Assembly (NCBI RefSeq): GCF_020193655.1
Contig: NZ_JADYVE010000001.1
Location: forward strand, 992,001-1,056,000
Origin: Ensifer sp. IC3342
GTDB lineage: Bacteria > Pseudomonadota > Alphaproteobacteria > Rhizobiales > Rhizobiaceae
DNA: 64,000 nucleotides
Direction: 5' to 3'
How positions within the stretch are numbered: the stretch's first letter is position 1; each line of letters begins with the position of its first letter. The position numbers and the translations under genes are program-made. Below, piece by piece: positions 27,733 through 37,948 of this stretch. The notes below the pieces were generated by a model that saw only the letters and a program-made list of their open reading frames with translations, ran no database searches and was not told the DNA's origin.

Positions 27733-28176
27733 TGGACTGCTCCTATTTTATTGCGAAGACGGAGAGACCTTGCTCTTATGCTTGCGGCGGCGCGCGTATA
27801 TTCTCCATGCGCACTAAAGATTGGCGCGCAAAAGCTAAACCCGGCAGCAATATGGCTCGAACCGCATAAACGTTCGAGAGAGGCCGAGGAGCAAAGAAAT
27901 AAAAAACCTATATAGACGATGTCGGTCTTCGCGCCGTCGCGTCCGACGCCGCGCCTAAAGCGCCGAGCCTTACCAGGCCCGCAATGGTCGCTGCGCCACT
28001 TTGAATCGCTGCTGCGATTTAAGAAAAGATGCAGCGGGAAGCCCGGCCTTTCGGAACGCGCTGCGGCACTCTAAGTTATGGAAAAATTTGACATTTTTGG
28101 CTGAGATCAAGAGGATGCCAGCCTGCCGGATTCCGGCCGAAGCGCCCAAGATTGAGTCGGGGCTTTCCTCGAGTCA
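27733..28176 (-). other. Intergenic region upstream of kdp
   Basis: The 444-bp gap must hold the kdp promoter. It has AT-rich stretches, for example a minus-strand TATATAGG with a following T run near 27.9 kb, and short dyads. I could not identify a KdpE site with confidence and see no gene. Confidence 0.4.
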
Positions 28177-28271
28177 TTACAGCGCCGTGCGTCCTTTAGG
28201 ACGCACAAAGGTCGCTGTAACTCTTTGAATCTACGCATCGTGCTTTCCGAAAATCGGGTCCGATTTTCGGG
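28177..28271. repeat. RIME-like mosaic palindromic repeat, copy 3
   Basis: TTACAGCGCCGTGCGTCC...GGACGCACAAAGGTCGCTGTAA is one stem. It is followed by GCATCGTGC...CCGAAAATCGG/CCGATTTTCGG...GATGCGC as the second. It lies just after the AI-2E permease stop. Orientation is opposite to copies 1 and 2. Confidence 0.82.
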
Positions 28272-28289
28272 CCGATGCGCTAGAAAGCA

Positions 28290-29468
28290 TCACTTCACGG
28301 ATATGTCCGCCCGCGAGATGTGGTTGACGGTCGGCTGCTCGGGCTGTGTGGTTACCTCGTGCAGCCATTCCCGCCAGATGGCGACGAGCAGCGCCATGAG
28401 AACCGGGCCAACGAACAGGCCTAGGAAGCCCATCGTCTTCACGCCGCCAATCAGCCCGAAGAAGGTCGGCAGGAACGGCAGCTTGATCGGCCCGCCGACG
28501 AGTTTCGGCCTCAGCGTCTTGTCGACGATGAAAAGCTCCGTCGTGCCCCAGGCGAAAAGCACGACGCCCTGCACCGGCGAGCCGCTCGCCACGAGATAGA
28601 CCGACACCAGGGTGAAGCAGAGCGGCGCGCCGCCGGGCACCAGCGCCATGATGCCGGTGATGATGCCGAGGGTCACCGGCGACGGGACGCCGGCCAGCCA
28701 GTAGGCAACCCCGAGAACGATGCCTTCGCCGATCGCGATGATGCCCATGCCGGTCACCGTCGAACTGATGGTCAGTGGCACGACGCGGGACAGGCGTTCC
28801 CAGCGCATCGGAAAGATCCGCTCGCCGAGGTGGTCGAGCTGTTTCGAGAAGGATTGGCCGTCGCGATAGACAAAGAACAGCGTGATCAGCATGAAGAGCA
28901 GCGTCAGGAAGGACTGGAAGGCGGATGCGCCAACCACCAGCACGCCGCGGTAGATATTGCCGATATTGGAACCGCTGACGAGTTGCACCAGTTCGCCGAG
29001 CGCCCCCGGATGGCCGATATATTTGACCCATTGTTGGCCGAGCCAGGCACCGGCAACCGGGAGCGATGTCAGCCAGGTGGGAACGGCCGCCCCATTCGCG
29101 TTGGTTTCAACCGCCCAGACAAGCCAGTCGCGCACCTCGTCGACCGCGTAGACGGCGGCGAGCGAAATAGGCACCACGATGAAGGCTATGACACAGACGA
29201 TGGCGATCGAAGCTGCCAGGGTGCGGTTGCCGTTCACCGCCTCAAGCAGCCGTCTGTAAATCGGCCAGCTGGCGAAACCGATGACGACGGCAGCAAGCAC
29301 CGGCACCACGAAGCCGTGGAAGAAATAGACCCCAGCGAGCAGAACGAGGACGAGCAGCCAGCGAGCAGCCGAAATCGGCAGGACGAGGGCAGAACGTGAA
29401 TGGGCCGGCTGCCCGAAGAGCCTCGGCTCCACGGGAGGGTTTTCTCGTTCACGATTGCCCAATTGCAC
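28290..29468 (-). CDS. AI-2E family (PerM/YdiK-like) membrane transporter
   Basis: The 392-residue permease has about eight hydrophobic segments and the family C-terminal core GGVKTMGFLGLFVGPVLMAL, with LVPGGAPLCFTL and FFVYRDGQSF further upstream. The family exports small molecules or ions, and the AI-2 label is historical. The N-terminal 30 residues are polar and may not all be translated. Nothing nearby identifies its substrate. Confidence 0.87.
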   Translation of the reverse strand: MQLGNRERENPPVEPRLFGQPAHSRSALVLPISAARWLLVLVLLAGVYFFHGFVVPVLAAVVIGFASWPIYRRLLEAVNGNRTLAASIAIVCVIAFIVVPISLAAVYAVDEVRDWLVWAVETNANGAAVPTWLTSLPVAGAWLGQQWVKYIGHPGALGELVQLVSGSNIGNIYRGVLVVGASAFQSFLTLLFMLITLFFVYRDGQSFSKQLDHLGERIFPMRWERLSRVVPLTISSTVTGMGIIAIGEGIVLGVAYWLAGVPSPVTLGIITGIMALVPGGAPLCFTLVSVYLVASGSPVQGVVLFAWGTTELFIVDKTLRPKLVGGPIKLPFLPTFFGLIGGVKTMGFLGLFVGPVLMALLVAIWREWLHEVTTQPEQPTVNHISRADISVK

Positions 29469-29889
29469 CTGTCATCCTCCGTCTTTTAGAAACTGTACAG
29501 CAAAGCCGAGGCCTTGCCAGCCCATCCGCTGTGTTGACACTCAGTTTCCGATCGAAGCCCGATCGCCGCGGACGTTAGCGGCGGGACATGACAGGGAAAT
29601 TTAGGCACACTCAAGATGTTGCGCGAAATTTCGGGTCGACTGGTCTCTTCGCACGTTCACGATGGAGGGCAGGACGTCGTCGGACATGGAACAGCCTTGC
29701 TGCGGCACATCAACCGCTGCTTAAAGATCGCTATCTGGAAATGCCGCGAACGGCGTGGCACCAATGTAGCCGAGGGGGAGATTATGCTGCAGTGCAGTAT
29801 AGAATGTTTGCCTGCTATGGCAAGGAGTTATGCTGGAGCGCGCATCAAAATCACGTGCATTATACCAGTATATCGTATTGCGCATATTG

Positions 29890-29916
29890 TTGACGTTTAC
29901 GTCAAGGTCATATAAT
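29890..29916 (+). promoter_or_regulatory. Acyl-CoA ligase promoter with overlapping operator
   Basis: TTGACGTTTACGTCAA (29890-29905) is a dyad of TTGACGT and ACGTCAA. It overlaps the -35 TTGACG, and TATAAT follows at 29911-29916 with a 15-bp spacer. The 12-base core equals that of the operator at 13.63 kb. A repressor here would block -35 recognition. The rest of the 29469-30035 gap shows no credible gene. Confidence 0.72.
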
Positions 29917-30035
29917 CGGATTCACGGCTTGAAGAGAGGCTGCAAAAGCTTCATCTTCGACGGAGAGGAAGATCGGGAGGGATTTTTCTTCGCCGTGAGC
30001 GCGGCCGGTCAATGGCGACCAGAGGGAGAGAGGTC

Positions 30036-31736
30036 ATGGCGGAAGCAAGCACGCAGCAGTCGGGTTCCAACCCGGGAAAAATCTGGCTCAAGTCTTATCC
30101 GCCCGGCGTGCCGGCCGAAATCGGCCCCCTTCCCTATCGCTCCATCGGTGAGTTCTTCGACCACGCGGTCGCCCAATATTCCTGGCGTCCGGCGTTTACT
30201 TGCATGGGCAAGTCGCTCAGCTTCGCCGCTCTCAATACCCATTCGGCCGCGATCGGCGCCTGGCTGCAATCGCTCGGCCTCAGAAAGGGTGATCGGGTCG
30301 CGGTGATGCTGCCGAACATCCTGCAGAACCCGGTGATCGTCTACGGCATCCTGCGCGCGGGCCTGACGGTGGTGAACGTCAATCCGCTCTACACGCCGCG
30401 CGAGCTCGAGCATCAGCTCGTCGATGCGGGTGCCAAGGCGATCTTCGTACTCGAGAACTTCGCTCACACGGTCGAGCAGGTCCTCGCCCGTACGGCGGTC
30501 AAACATGTGGTGGTCGCCAGCATGGGCGACATGCTCGGCGTCAAGGGAGCGATCGTCAATCTCGTTGTGCGCCGCGTCAAAAAGCTCGTGCCGGCCTGGT
30601 CGATCCCGGGCCATCTCTCCTTCAAGGCCGCCCTTGCCAAGGGTGCGAAACTGACCCTCACGAAACCCCATCTGGCGCCGTCCGATGTTGCCTTCCTGCA
30701 ATATACCGGCGGCACCACCGGCGTCTCCAAGGGCGCCACCCTCACCCATTCCAACCTTCTGTCCAATATGGCGCAGATGGAGCTGTGGCTGGAAACCGCC
30801 TTCCGGCGCAAGACGCGCCCGGAAAACCTCACCTTCATGTGCGCGCTGCCGCTTTATCATATCTTCGCGCTGACGGTGAATTCGCTGATGGGCCTCTCGA
30901 CCGGCGGCAACAACGTCCTCATCCCCAATCCCCGCGACATTCCCGCCTTCGTCAAAGAACTCGGCAAGTACAAAACGAACATCTTTCCCGGCCTCAACAC
31001 GCTGTTCAACGCACTGATGAACAACGCCGAATTCAAGAAGCTCGACTTTTCGTCGCTCATCTTGACCTTCGGCGGCGGCATGGCCGTGCAGCGGCCGGTG
31101 GCCGAGCGGTGGCTGGCGATGACCGGCTGCCCGATCCATGAAGGCTACGGGCTTTCCGAGACCTCTCCGGTCGCCACCGCCAACCGGCTCGATACCGGCG
31201 AGTTCACCGGCACGATCGGCATGCCGCTTCCCTCCACCGAGGTCGAGATTCGCGACGATGAGGGCAATGCGCTGCCGGTCGGCGAAATCGGTGAGATCTG
31301 CATCCGTGGTCCGCAGGTCATGGCCGGCTATTGGCAGCGGCCGGACGAAACGGCCAAGGCGATCTCGCCGGACGGCTTCTTCCGCACAGGCGACATCGGC
31401 TTCATGAACTCCGAAGGGCTGACGAAAATCGTTGACCGCAAGAAGGACATGATTCTCGTTTCCGGCTTCAACGTCTTCCCGAACGAGATCGAGGAAGTCG
31501 CGGTAACCCACCCTGGCATCCTCGAATGTGCCGCCATCGGCATCGCCGATCCGCATTCCGGCGAGGCCGTGAAGCTTTTCGTCGTGCGCAAGGATCCGAA
31601 CCTCACCGAAGAGGAAGTCAAGCGCCACTGCGCCGCCAACCTCACCAACTACAAGCGGCCGAGACACGTGGAATTCCGCACCGAGTTGCCGAAGTCGAAT
31701 GTCGGCAAGATCCTGCGCAGGGACCTGCGTGGCTGA
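30036..31736 (+). CDS. fadD: Long-chain fatty acid-CoA ligase (FadD-like)
   Basis: The 566-residue AMP-forming acyl-CoA synthetase has the P-loop [27 protein letters not shown], the hinge-preceding [27 protein letters not shown] and the catalytic lysine in [12 protein letters not shown]. It activates fatty acids for beta-oxidation. Start MAEASTQQ follows GGGAGAG. The operator upstream suggests repression relieved by an acyl-CoA. Exact chain-length preference is uncertain. Confidence 0.91.
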   Translation: MAEASTQQSGSNPGKIWLKSYPPGVPAEIGPLPYRSIGEFFDHAVAQYSWRPAFTCMGKSLSFAALNTHSAAIGAWLQSLGLRKGDRVAVMLPNILQNPVIVYGILRAGLTVVNVNPLYTPRELEHQLVDAGAKAIFVLENFAHTVEQVLARTAVKHVVVASMGDMLGVKGAIVNLVVRRVKKLVPAWSIPGHLSFKAALAKGAKLTLTKPHLAPSDVAFLQYTGGTTGVSKGATLTHSNLLSNMAQMELWLETAFRRKTRPENLTFMCALPLYHIFALTVNSLMGLSTGGNNVLIPNPRDIPAFVKELGKYKTNIFPGLNTLFNALMNNAEFKKLDFSSLILTFGGGMAVQRPVAERWLAMTGCPIHEGYGLSETSPVATANRLDTGEFTGTIGMPLPSTEVEIRDDEGNALPVGEIGEICIRGPQVMAGYWQRPDETAKAISPDGFFRTGDIGFMNSEGLTKIVDRKKDMILVSGFNVFPNEIEEVAVTHPGILECAAIGIADPHSGEAVKLFVVRKDPNLTEEEVKRHCAANLTNYKRPRHVEFRTELPKSNVGKILRRDLRG

Positions 31737-31775
31737 CGCGTCGGCGCGCGGAAAAGCCAAGGCTGACGCGACGAG

Positions 31776-31802
31776 GGCGGTGCACCGCGCACCGCCTTTT
31801 TT
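31776..31802 (+). terminator. Intrinsic terminator after fadD
   Basis: GGCGGTGC and GCACCGCC form an 8-bp stem around a five-base loop, followed by TTTTTT. It separates the ligase gene from pgi. Confidence 0.88.
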
Positions 31803-31885
31803 CGCTGCAGCGCACACGTGCCCTTGATTTACCGCAAACAAACCGACTAGCTATCGCAGCCAATTTCCGATGCAAGGAGCCTGCG

Positions 31886-33511
31886 ATGAAAGCGCTTGTC
31901 GAAAACCTCAAAGCCACTGCACGCGAGACCAATGCAACCGACATTCGCGCCGCCTTCGCGGCCGACCGGAACCGCTTCTCCCGCTTCAGCACGACGCTCG
32001 GCGACCTCCTCTTCGACTATTCGAAATGCGCGGTGAATGACCGGATTCTCGAGGGTCTCGAAGCCCTCGCCAAGGCGGCGAAGGTGGAAGAAAAGCGGGA
32101 CGCCATGTTCCGCGGCGACATCATCAACATCACCGAAGGCCGCGCCGTGCTGCACACGGCGCTCAGGAACCGGAGCAACGGACCTGTGCTTGTCGACGGC
32201 AAGGACGTCAAGCCCGACGTCAACGCCGTGCTTGATGCGATGGGTGCCTTCGCCGATGGCATCCGCTCGGGCGCGTTGAAGGGCGCCACCGGCAAGAAGA
32301 TCACCGACGTCATCAATATCGGCATCGGCGGCTCCGACCTCGGCCCGGTGATGGCGACGCTGGCGCTCGCCCCCTTCCACGACGGCCCGCGGCTGCATTT
32401 CGTTTCCAATATCGATGGCGCGCATATCGCCGACACGCTGAAGCTCATCGATCCGGAAACCGCACTCTTCATCGTCGCCTCGAAGACCTTCACCACGATC
32501 GAGACAATGACCAATGCCGCCACTGCGCGCGCCTTCATCGCCGGCAAGCTCGGCGAGGCGGCGGTTGCTCACCACTTCGCAGCGGTATCCACTGCGCTCG
32601 ACAAGGTCGCGGCCTTCGGCATCGACCAGGCGCGCGTCTTCGGCTTCTGGGACTGGGTCGGCGGCCGCTATTCGATCTGGTCGGCAATCGGCCTGCCGCT
32701 GATGATTGCGATCGGCAGTGAGAATTTCGGCCGCTTCCTTGACGGTGGCCATGCCATCGACGAACACTTCCGCAACGCGCCCGTCCGCCAGAACATTCCG
32801 ATGCTGCTCGGCCTCATCGGCTTCTATCACCGTAACGTGCTCGGCTATCCGTCGCGGGCGATCCTGCCTTATGACCAGCGCCTTGCCCGCTTCCCGGCCT
32901 ATCTGCAGCAGCTCGACATGGAATCGAACGGCAAGGGCGTCACCATGGACAGCACGCCGGTCGAATTCTCGACCGGACCGGTCGTCTGGGGTGAACCGGG
33001 CACCAATGGCCAGCATGCCTTTTACCAGCTGATCCACCAGGGCACCGACATCATCCCGGCCGAATTCATGATCGCCGCGAACGGCCACGAAAAGGAACTG
33101 CGTCACCAGCACCAGTTGCTGATGGCAAACTGCCTGGCGCAATCGGAAGCCTTGATGAAGGGCCGCACCCTTGCCGAAGCCAAGGCGCAGCTCACCTCGA
33201 AGGGCATGGAAGACGCCAAGGCCGACAAGATCGCCCCGCATCGGGTCTTCACCGGCAATCGGCCGTCTCTGACCATCGTCTACGATAAGCTCGATCCCTT
33301 CGCGCTCGGTCGCCTGATCGCTCTCTACGAACATCGCGTCTTCGTCGAAGGTGCGCTCTTCAACATAAATTCCTTCGACCAATGGGGCGTCGAGCTCGGC
33401 AAGGAGCTTGCAACGGGCCTTCTGCCGGTCGTGGAAGGCAGGGAAAGCGCCGAGGGCCACGATTCCTCGACCGCCGGCCTTGTTGCCGCGCTGTTGAGGG
33501 CGGCACGCTGA
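31886..33511 (+). CDS. pgi: Glucose-6-phosphate isomerase
   Basis: The 541-residue enzyme interconverts glucose-6-phosphate and fructose-6-phosphate. The signatures are visible: phosphate-binding [10 protein letters not shown] and [25 protein letters not shown], and the C-terminal [18 protein letters not shown] with its catalytic lysine. AAGGAG-like sequence precedes the ATG. It is convergent with fructokinase, linking fructose uptake to hexose-phosphate metabolism. Confidence 0.97.
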   Translation: MKALVENLKATARETNATDIRAAFAADRNRFSRFSTTLGDLLFDYSKCAVNDRILEGLEALAKAAKVEEKRDAMFRGDIINITEGRAVLHTALRNRSNGPVLVDGKDVKPDVNAVLDAMGAFADGIRSGALKGATGKKITDVINIGIGGSDLGPVMATLALAPFHDGPRLHFVSNIDGAHIADTLKLIDPETALFIVASKTFTTIETMTNAATARAFIAGKLGEAAVAHHFAAVSTALDKVAAFGIDQARVFGFWDWVGGRYSIWSAIGLPLMIAIGSENFGRFLDGGHAIDEHFRNAPVRQNIPMLLGLIGFYHRNVLGYPSRAILPYDQRLARFPAYLQQLDMESNGKGVTMDSTPVEFSTGPVVWGEPGTNGQHAFYQLIHQGTDIIPAEFMIAANGHEKELRHQHQLLMANCLAQSEALMKGRTLAEAKAQLTSKGMEDAKADKIAPHRVFTGNRPSLTIVYDKLDPFALGRLIALYEHRVFVEGALFNINSFDQWGVELGKELATGLLPVVEGRESAEGHDSSTAGLVAALLRAAR

Positions 33512-33515
33512 TCGA

Positions 33516-33545
33516 CAAAAAGGGGCGCCAGCGATGGCGCCCTTT
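33516..33545. terminator. Bidirectional terminator between pgi and frk
   Basis: GGGCGCC (33523-33529) pairs with GGCGCCC (33536-33542), flanked by an A run and TTT. It lies between two convergent genes. Confidence 0.8.
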
Positions 33546-33587
33546 GACCTTCAGGGATCCACCCCGAGAGTAAGGGGCCGGAAGAAC

Positions 33588-34514
33588 TCAGAGCCCAATT
33601 TCGTGACGCCGGGGCGGGTTGGCGCCGGCGCGCGAAACGGTGACGGCCGCGGCCTTGGCGCCGAGCGCCAGCGCCTGGCGGACCGCCGCATCGCTCAGAT
33701 TTGCCACCGCATCCTTGGTCAACAGGTTGTTGAGCTTCAACGACGCCAGTACGCCGGCATCGAACGTGTCACCGGCACCGACCGTATCGACAACTGTCAC
33801 CCGTTCGCCGGCGACTTCCACCTTGTGGTTCCTGGTATAGCCGACGGCGCCATCGGCGCCCTTGGTGATCAGCACCAGCTTGGGGCCGCGCTTCAGCCAT
33901 TCCGCGGCAAGCTCGTCATGGCTGCCTTCCATGCCGAACCAGGCGAGGTCCTCGTCCGAAAACTTGATGATGTCCGACATCGCGGCCATGCGGTTCATCC
34001 GGCCGAGATGGGCCTCGCGATCCTTGATGAAGCCGGGGCGAATGTTCGGGTCGAAGGAGATCACGCGCTTCTCGTGCTCTCGCATCATCAGGGCCTCGTA
34101 AGTCGAGCCGCACGGCTCGGGAATGAGGCTGATCGCACCGAAATGCAGCGCCTCGCAGAAATCGCCGAGCGCCGGGAGATGATCCTTGGTGATCATCCGG
34201 CCCGCGGTGTTCTCGTCGAAGAAGGCGTAGCTCGCGTGACCGTTGACGAGTTTCACGAAGGCAAGCGTCGTGTGCAGCGGCAGGGTCGCGCAAGGGCCGA
34301 AATCGACATTCGCGGCTTTCAGCGTAGCGCGCAGGATATCGCCGAACATGTCGTCGGAAAGGCCGGTGAAGAAGCCGGTCGGGATGCCGAGCCGCCCGAG
34401 CGCAATGGCGGTGTTGAAGATCGCGCCGCCGGCATAGGGCGCAAAGGCGCTCTCCCCGGCTGCCGTGTCGCGCGGCAGCATATCGATCAAGGCTTCCCCG
34501 CAACAGACGATCAT
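33588..34514 (-). CDS. frk: Fructokinase (PfkB family)
   Basis: The 308-residue ribokinase-fold kinase phosphorylates fructose to fructose-6-phosphate. The N-terminal GGAIFNTAIALGRLG and C-terminal anion-hole/catalytic GAGDTFDAGVLASL are intact. ATG 34514 (MIVCCGEALIDML) is chosen because GGGAGG sits a normal distance upstream, while two earlier in-frame ATGs are too close to it or upstream of it. With pgi next door and frcBCA 3 kb away it completes the fructose entry route. A near-palindrome lies about 35 bp upstream. Confidence 0.93.
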   Translation of the reverse strand: MIVCCGEALIDMLPRDTAAGESAFAPYAGGAIFNTAIALGRLGIPTGFFTGLSDDMFGDILRATLKAANVDFGPCATLPLHTTLAFVKLVNGHASYAFFDENTAGRMITKDHLPALGDFCEALHFGAISLIPEPCGSTYEALMMREHEKRVISFDPNIRPGFIKDREAHLGRMNRMAAMSDIIKFSDEDLAWFGMEGSHDELAAEWLKRGPKLVLITKGADGAVGYTRNHKVEVAGERVTVVDTVGAGDTFDAGVLASLKLNNLLTKDAVANLSDAAVRQALALGAKAAAVTVSRAGANPPRRHEIGL

Positions 34515-34548
34515 CGGCATTCCTCCCTTAACGGTCATTCCTTCGGAT

Positions 34549-34564
34549 ATTCAATCGATTTAAT
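34549..34564. promoter_or_regulatory. Near-palindromic candidate operator upstream of frk
   Basis: ATTCAATCGATTTAAT is symmetric at 14 of 16 positions and AT-rich in GC-rich surroundings. It lies 35 bp before the frk ATG. It shares AT-rich TCAA/TTGA character with the dyad before frcB, which would fit a common sugar-responsive regulator such as FrcR. Confidence 0.4.
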
Positions 34565-34594
34565 TCAGATTTTCCACCAAAGCCAGCGGAAAGC

Positions 34595-35293
34595 TCACTG
34601 GGCTGCAAGCGCGCTGACGCCGCCATTGCGTCCGGACCAGGCGAGCGGAGCATTGAGGAAGGCCTCGACCTCGTTCAGCGTCTTCTCGTCGAACAGCGCC
34701 TGCTCTCGGGCAACCGCCAGCACGTTGCGCCAAGTGGCGATGAAGTGCAGATCGACGCCCCTCGATTTCATGTCGCCGCGCGCTTCCGGGAAGATGTCGT
34801 AGTAAAAGAGCGCGATGCCGTGATCGACAATGCCGCCGGCCGCGCGGATCGCATCGATGAACTTGAACATCGAGCCGCCGGCGGTCGTCAGATCCTCGAT
34901 GACCAGGACGCGCGCCCCTTCCGGCATGTGACCTTCGATCTGCGCATTGCGACCGTGGCCCTTCGGGGCCTTGCGCACGTAGATCATCGGCAGACCGAGG
35001 CGCTCGGCAAGCATGGCCGCAAAGGGAATGCCAGCCGTTTCGCCGCCTGCGACGACGTCGAACTGCTCGAAGCCGGCCTCGCGAAGGATGGTCGCGGCGG
35101 CGAAATCCATCACCGCCGAGCGGATGCGCGGATAGGAAATCAGCTTGCGGCAGTCGATATAGACAGGACTCGCCATGCCGGAAGAGAGCTTGTAGGGCTC
35201 GTCGGCGCGGAAATGCACCGCCTTGATCTCCCAGAGCATTTTCGCGACCAGCTCGGCCATCACCGCCTTGTCGGTGAACGCGTTGGAAAACAT
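34595..35293 (-). CDS. pyrE: Orotate phosphoribosyltransferase
   Basis: The 232-residue enzyme converts orotate and PRPP to OMP. The PRPP loop is [15 protein letters not shown] and the flexible-loop region is [17 protein letters not shown]. Length and motifs are normal. It lies downstream of pyrC on the same strand with a 79-bp gap, so joint expression of pyrimidine genes is likely. Confidence 0.95.
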   Translation of the reverse strand: MFSNAFTDKAVMAELVAKMLWEIKAVHFRADEPYKLSSGMASPVYIDCRKLISYPRIRSAVMDFAAATILREAGFEQFDVVAGGETAGIPFAAMLAERLGLPMIYVRKAPKGHGRNAQIEGHMPEGARVLVIEDLTTAGGSMFKFIDAIRAAGGIVDHGIALFYYDIFPEARGDMKSRGVDLHFIATWRNVLAVAREQALFDEKTLNEVEAFLNAPLAWSGRNGGVSALAAQ

Positions 35294-35372
35294 GAAACTC
35301 TCCTTCTAGCGTGACCCGAAAAGCGGGAACGGTCTTCGAATTTAGTCACGCGACAAAACAAACCCTCGTTAA

Positions 35373-36410
35373 TCAGACAACCGCCCAGTAGAGCGGGAAC
35401 ATCGGATCGAAAACCGTGACCAGGCCCGCTTCCGTCTCGACCTTGGCGGGATAGTGCACCGGCTCCTTGGTCTTGCGCAAAGTAATCGTTTCCTCGTTGA
35501 CCGGCAGGCCGTACCAGGCGGGGCCGTTCAACGATGCAAAGGCCTCGAGGCGGTCAAGCGCGCCCTCTTCCTCGAAGACATGAGCGAGGCAGCTCAGGGT
35601 GTTGATCGACGTGTAGATGCCGGCGCAGCCGCAGGCACATTCCTTGAGCGGATCGACATGAGGTGCGGAATCAGTGCCGAGGAAGAAGCGGACATCGCCG
35701 GACGTCGCGGCCGCACGCAGCGCCAGGCGGTGCGTCTCGCGCTTGGCGACCGGCAGGCAGTAATAATGCGGTTTGATACCGCCGACGAGAATGGCGTTGC
35801 GGTTGATAATCAGATGGTGGGTGGTGATCGAGCCGGCGAGATTGGCTTTAGACGCCTTGATGTAGTCGATGCCGTCCTTCGTCGTCACATGTTCCATCGT
35901 GATCCGAAGCTCGGGCAGGCGTCGGCGGAGCGGGTCGAGCACGGTTTCGATGAAAACCGCTTCGCGGTCGAAGATGTCGACGTCTGCGGTCGTAACCTCG
36001 CCGTGGACACAGAGCGGCACGCCGATCTCCGCCATGCGCTCCAGAACCGGCATCGCCTTCTCGATGTCGCGAACGCCGCTGTGCGAGTTGGTCGTCGCCC
36101 CTGCCGGATAGAGCTTGACCGCCTTGACTAGGCCACGCTTGAAGCCGGCCTCGACATCGTCCGGATCGGTGCCCTCGGTCAGATAGAGTGTCATCAGCGG
36201 CTCGAACCGATGCTCAACGGGAACGGCGGCGAGGATGCGCTCGCGATAGGCGGTGGCATCGGCGGTGGTGACGACCGGCGGCACCAGATTGGGCATGATG
36301 ATGGCGCGGGCGAAGTGGCGGCTCGTGTCCGCGATCACGCCGCGCAGCATGCCGCCGTCGCGCAGGTGAAGGTGCCAATCATCCGGGCGGCGGATAACGA
36401 GGTCTTGCAT
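35373..36410 (-). CDS. pyrC: Dihydroorotase (class II, PyrC)
   Basis: The 345-residue zinc amidohydrolase has metal-binding HLH in [10 protein letters not shown] and the carbamylated lysine in [10 protein letters not shown]. The metal histidines CVHGE and MEHVTT and the catalytic Asp in GTDSAPH follow. It closes carbamoyl-aspartate to dihydroorotate. It is the E. coli-type enzyme, not the longer PyrC seen in many Gram-positives. Confidence 0.95.
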   Translation of the reverse strand: MQDLVIRRPDDWHLHLRDGGMLRGVIADTSRHFARAIIMPNLVPPVVTTADATAYRERILAAVPVEHRFEPLMTLYLTEGTDPDDVEAGFKRGLVKAVKLYPAGATTNSHSGVRDIEKAMPVLERMAEIGVPLCVHGEVTTADVDIFDREAVFIETVLDPLRRRLPELRITMEHVTTKDGIDYIKASKANLAGSITTHHLIINRNAILVGGIKPHYYCLPVAKRETHRLALRAAATSGDVRFFLGTDSAPHVDPLKECACGCAGIYTSINTLSCLAHVFEEEGALDRLEAFASLNGPAWYGLPVNEETITLRKTKEPVHYPAKVETEAGLVTVFDPMFPLYWAVV

Positions 36411-36548
36411 GGTCAGCGTTCTCCCGATGCTCGCGTCCGATCGGCGCGAGCGGCGTTGCGGCCGGCCGGTGCGCTCGATGGGCGGTGCTTCATGTGGTGA
36501 AACCGGGCCTCGATATCATCATTGCGCCGCAAAACACAATGCCATCTC

Positions 36549-37169
36549 TCAGAAATCGCGAATGACGAGGTCAGCCGGTCGGCGGCTGCCGATGATGCGC
36601 CGGGCGTTCGGGATATCATTGCCGAACGCCTTGGCCTTCGCGGTCTCGTCGTCATAGCCGTGATCGAACCAGCGTTTCAGCAATCGCCGCTCGATCACCT
36701 CAAGGCCGGGATCGATGAAGATCGAAAAGTCGAAGGCTCCGTCGAGCCTGTTCCATGGCGCTTCGTCGAGCATGAGATAGTTGCCTTCGACAAGAACGAT
36801 GCGCGTCTCTGGGGCGATTACCCGCGCGGATGCAATTGCCAGTTCGCGCGACCGGTCGAAGATCGGCACCAGGACTTCGCCGTCATTGGCCCGAACGGCG
36901 ACGACCGTCGAGAGAAACGATCGGAAGTCGAAGGTTTCGGGCGCGCCCTTGCGGGCAAGCAGTCCCTTCTCTTCGAGGACGGCATTGTCCATGTGGAAGC
37001 CGTCCATTGTCAGGACAGCCGCCTTCTCCCCGGCCGTGATGAGCGCCTCTGCGAGTGCTTCGGAGAGCGTCGATTTGCCGGCGCCCGGAGGGCCGGCAAT
37101 CGCGACGATGAAACGGGCGGCGCCGGCCGCCCGTTTCAGGATCTCGTCCGTCAAGGCCTGCACATTCAT
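36549..37169 (-). CDS. frcK: FrcK, P-loop kinase of the fructose operon
   Basis: The 206-residue P-loop protein has Walker A GPPGAGKST near residue 26-34 and resembles uridine kinase/pantothenate-kinase-like proteins (MDGFHMDN, LVEGNYLML). In S. meliloti frcK is the last gene of frcBCAK and its substrate is uncertain; it was proposed as a kinase. The ATG overlaps the frcA stop (ATGA), so it is translationally coupled. Confidence 0.88.
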   Translation of the reverse strand: MNVQALTDEILKRAAGAARFIVAIAGPPGAGKSTLSEALAEALITAGEKAAVLTMDGFHMDNAVLEEKGLLARKGAPETFDFRSFLSTVVAVRANDGEVLVPIFDRSRELAIASARVIAPETRIVLVEGNYLMLDEAPWNRLDGAFDFSIFIDPGLEVIERRLLKRWFDHGYDDETAKAKAFGNDIPNARRIIGSRRPADLVIRDF

Positions 37170-37948
37170 GCGGCCAGCACCTCGCCGGGCGGCGCCTTGG
37201 CACCGGTCATGAAGGCGACCGCGTCCGACATCGTGTATTCCTTCGGATTGATGACGCAGAGCCGACGGCCGAGGCGGTGGATGTGGATCCGGTCCGCGAC
37301 CTCGAAGACGTGCGGCATATTGTGCGAGATCAACACGATCGGCAGGCCGCGGCGGCGAACGTCGAGGATCAGTTCCAGCACGCGCCGGCTTTCCTTGACG
37401 CCGAGCGCCGCCGTCGGTTCGTCCATGATGACCACCTTGGAACCGAATGCCGCGGCACGCGCGACGGCAACACCCTGACGCTGGCCGCCCGAGAGCGTTT
37501 CCACCGCCTGGTTGATGTTCTGGATGGTCATCAGGCCGAGTTCGGAGAGCTTTGCGCGCGCTTGCTTTTCCATGGCCGCGCGGTCCAGCGAGCGGAACCA
37601 CTTGCCCATGATACCCGGTTTGCGGATCTCGCGGCCGAGAAACATGTTGTCGGCGATCGACAGCGCCGGCGACAAAGCCAGGTTCTGGTAGACCGTCTCG
37701 ATGCCGACCTTCCTGGCTTCCATCGGCGAGCGGAAATGCACCGGCTGGCCTTCGAGCCGGATCTCGCCCTCGTCGGGCGTGATGGCTCCGGAGATCGCCT
37801 TGATCATGGTGGATTTGCCGGCGCCGTTGTCGCCGATCACGGCCAGGATTTCACCCGGGTAGAGATCGAAATCGGCGTGGTCGAGAGCGGTCACGCGACC
37901 GTAGCGCTTGACGAGACCGCGAGCGGTGAGAATGGGTTGTTGTGCCAT
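37166..37948 (-). CDS. frcA: Fructose ABC transporter ATPase FrcA
   Basis: The 260-residue single ABC domain has Walker A GDNGAGKST, Q-loop, signature LSGGQRQGVAVARA, Walker B VVIMDEPTAALG and H-loop in LISHNM. Most CUT2 sugar importers use a fused double ATPase of about 500 residues; frc-type systems use a single domain, as here. The ATG shares one base with the frcC stop (TGATG). Confidence 0.93.
   Translation of the reverse strand: MAQQPILTARGLVKRYGRVTALDHADFDLYPGEILAVIGDNGAGKSTMIKAISGAITPDEGEIRLEGQPVHFRSPMEARKVGIETVYQNLALSPALSIADNMFLGREIRKPGIMGKWFRSLDRAAMEKQARAKLSELGLMTIQNINQAVETLSGGQRQGVAVARAAAFGSKVVIMDEPTAALGVKESRRVLELILDVRRRGLPIVLISHNMPHVFEVADRIHIHRLGRRLCVINPKEYTMSDAVAFMTGAKAPPGEVLAA

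Noticed and set aside
29588..29893. 101-codon frame upstream of fadD
   Set aside because: Cys/Arg/His-rich composition, no domain, and it runs into the promoter-operator.
30009..33460. Very long open frames antisense to fadD and pgi
   Set aside because: GC-rich codon bias leaves the opposite strand open. Translations lack domains, are Arg/His/Asp-rich, and the plus-strand genes have complete families and ribosome-binding sites.
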